DNA of 6,158 bases, taken from positions 1-6,158 of the forward strand of contig JAEWJV010000122.1 of NCBI GenBank assembly GCA_023386395.1, in the 5' to 3' direction. Shown here in pieces: positions 5,534 to 6,158 of this stretch. The DNA comes from Bacteroidota bacterium (GTDB taxonomy: Bacteria; Bacteroidota; Bacteroidia; Chitinophagales; Chitinophagaceae). Below the pieces are notes generated by a model. That model was not told the origin of the DNA, ran no database searches, and saw only the letters and a list, made by a program, of their open reading frames with translations. Made by a program: the position numbers and the translations under genes. Position 1 is the first letter of the stretch; every line of letters begins with the position of its first letter.

Positions 5534-6158
5534 ATGGAAGCAAATAAGATAATGAACGCCGATATTCTGGACATCCTTTTCGATGGAAGGAATAAAGCTT
5601 ATGGCGCTTATGAATTAAGAAAGAGCTATAACAAGCGCATGATAAGGGCACTTATCACCATGCTTGCTGTATGCCTTATTATCTTCATTGGTTCGGCAAT
5701 AGCAAAAAAGATTGATGAAGGGAAGCCTAAAAAAATGGAGGTAAAAGATGTGGTGTTGGAAGACATTAAGACGCCGGAGAAGAAAGATGAACCACCTCCA
5801 CCTCCACCACCACCAAAAGAGCCCCCTAAAGTGCAGGTTACTAAATTCACTCCTCCTAAAATTGTAAAGGATGAAGAAGTAAAACCGGAGGAAAAACCAC
5901 CTGAACAGGAAAAGCTTGAGGATACTAAGATCGGGGCTTTTAACCAGGAAGGTATTAAGTCTGATGTGGTTGAAGCGCCTGTAGAAAAAGGGACAGGTAA
6001 AGTAGAAGCCCCAAAGGTTGCTACAGAAGATTATGATAAAGAGTTTACCAGTGTGCAGGTGGAAGCTAAGTTTCCCGGCGACTGGAGTAAGTATCTTACA
6101 CGTAATTTAAACAGCCAGGTTCCTGCGGATAATGGAGCGCCTCCGGGCAGATATACTG
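5534..6158 (+). CDS. tonB: Energy transducer TonB, 3'-partial
   Basis: TonB is anchored in the inner membrane, spans the periplasm and transmits energy from ExbB/ExbD to outer-membrane receptors. The frame from the ATG at 5534 stays open for 208 codons to the window edge, so the C-terminus is missing, perhaps 60-80 residues. A cytoplasmic segment with NKAYGAYELRKSY (20-32), which I know as a Bacteroidota TonB hallmark, precedes one transmembrane helix (about 37-57). The periplasmic linker has eight consecutive Pro (87-94), more Pro pairs, and many Glu and Lys (to about 170). VQVEAKFPGDWSKYL (174-188) begins the TonB C-terminal domain, and the sequence breaks off inside it. The helix contains no His, unlike E. 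coli TonB with His20. Met7 (5552) is an alternative start; the first ATG is preferred for the A-rich GTAAAA before it. Position after exbB-exbD-exbD confirms the role. Confidence 0.95.
   Translation, partial: MEANKIMNADILDILFDGRNKAYGAYELRKSYNKRMIRALITMLAVCLIIFIGSAIAKKIDEGKPKKMEVKDVVLEDIKTPEKKDEPPPPPPPPKEPPKVQVTKFTPPKIVKDEEVKPEEKPPEQEKLEDTKIGAFNQEGIKSDVVEAPVEKGTGKVEAPKVATEDYDKEFTSVQVEAKFPGDWSKYLTRNLNSQVPADNGAPPGRYT

Noticed and set aside
5626..5850. Minus-strand frame encoding a Gly-rich protein opposite tonB
   Set aside because: The Gly run is the antisense of the TonB poly-proline codons; the plus-strand frame has a full TonB domain layout.
3294..6158. Flagellar stator, Tol-Pal or gliding-motor identity for the ExbB/ExbD cluster
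   Set aside because: The downstream gene is a clear TonB with a proline-rich linker and C-terminal domain, and no tolA, tolB, pal or gld gene is present.

Overview
The window looks like chromosomal DNA of a Bacteroidota member, most likely near Chitinophagaceae. This is inferred from three things: the protein signatures (an AtpA with the extended segment before [14 protein letters not shown], a TonB starting with an NKAYGAYELR-type segment, and an exbB-exbD-exbD-tonB order), the A/T-rich spacers, and gene starts without Shine-Dalgarno sequences. There are no RNA genes, mobile elements, CRISPR arrays or clear signs of transfer. All genes are of known or plausible types, and I see no evidence for a wholly new system.

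Layout. Positions 1-1205 hold the C-terminal three quarters of atpA (ATP synthase alpha subunit), cut by the left edge. A strong rho-independent terminator follows about 20 bases after its stop. surE (nucleotidase) runs at 1316-2113 and overlaps by 4 bases a TTG-started gene for an unrecognised 97-residue, three-helix membrane protein (2110-2403). Facing them on the minus strand is ubiX (2487-3044), the prenyl-FMN synthase. A 249-base A/T-rich divergent region then separates ubiX from a plus-strand cluster: exbB (3294-4157), a long exbD (4232-4909), a second exbD (4936-5478) and tonB (5534 to the right edge, cut in its C-terminal domain).

Function. ExbB and the two ExbD proteins would form the inner-membrane proton channel whose energy TonB carries across the periplasm to TonB-dependent (including SusC-like) outer-membrane receptors. 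atpA, surE and ubiX are housekeeping genes with no evident functional link to that cluster. The points most worth a second look are: the two clearly different ExbD proteins, one with the usual Pro before the channel Asp replaced by Ala; an Asp in UbiX where characterised enzymes carry a catalytic Glu; the absence of atpG directly after atpA; and a TAAATTTG-type octamer placed just before several start codons.
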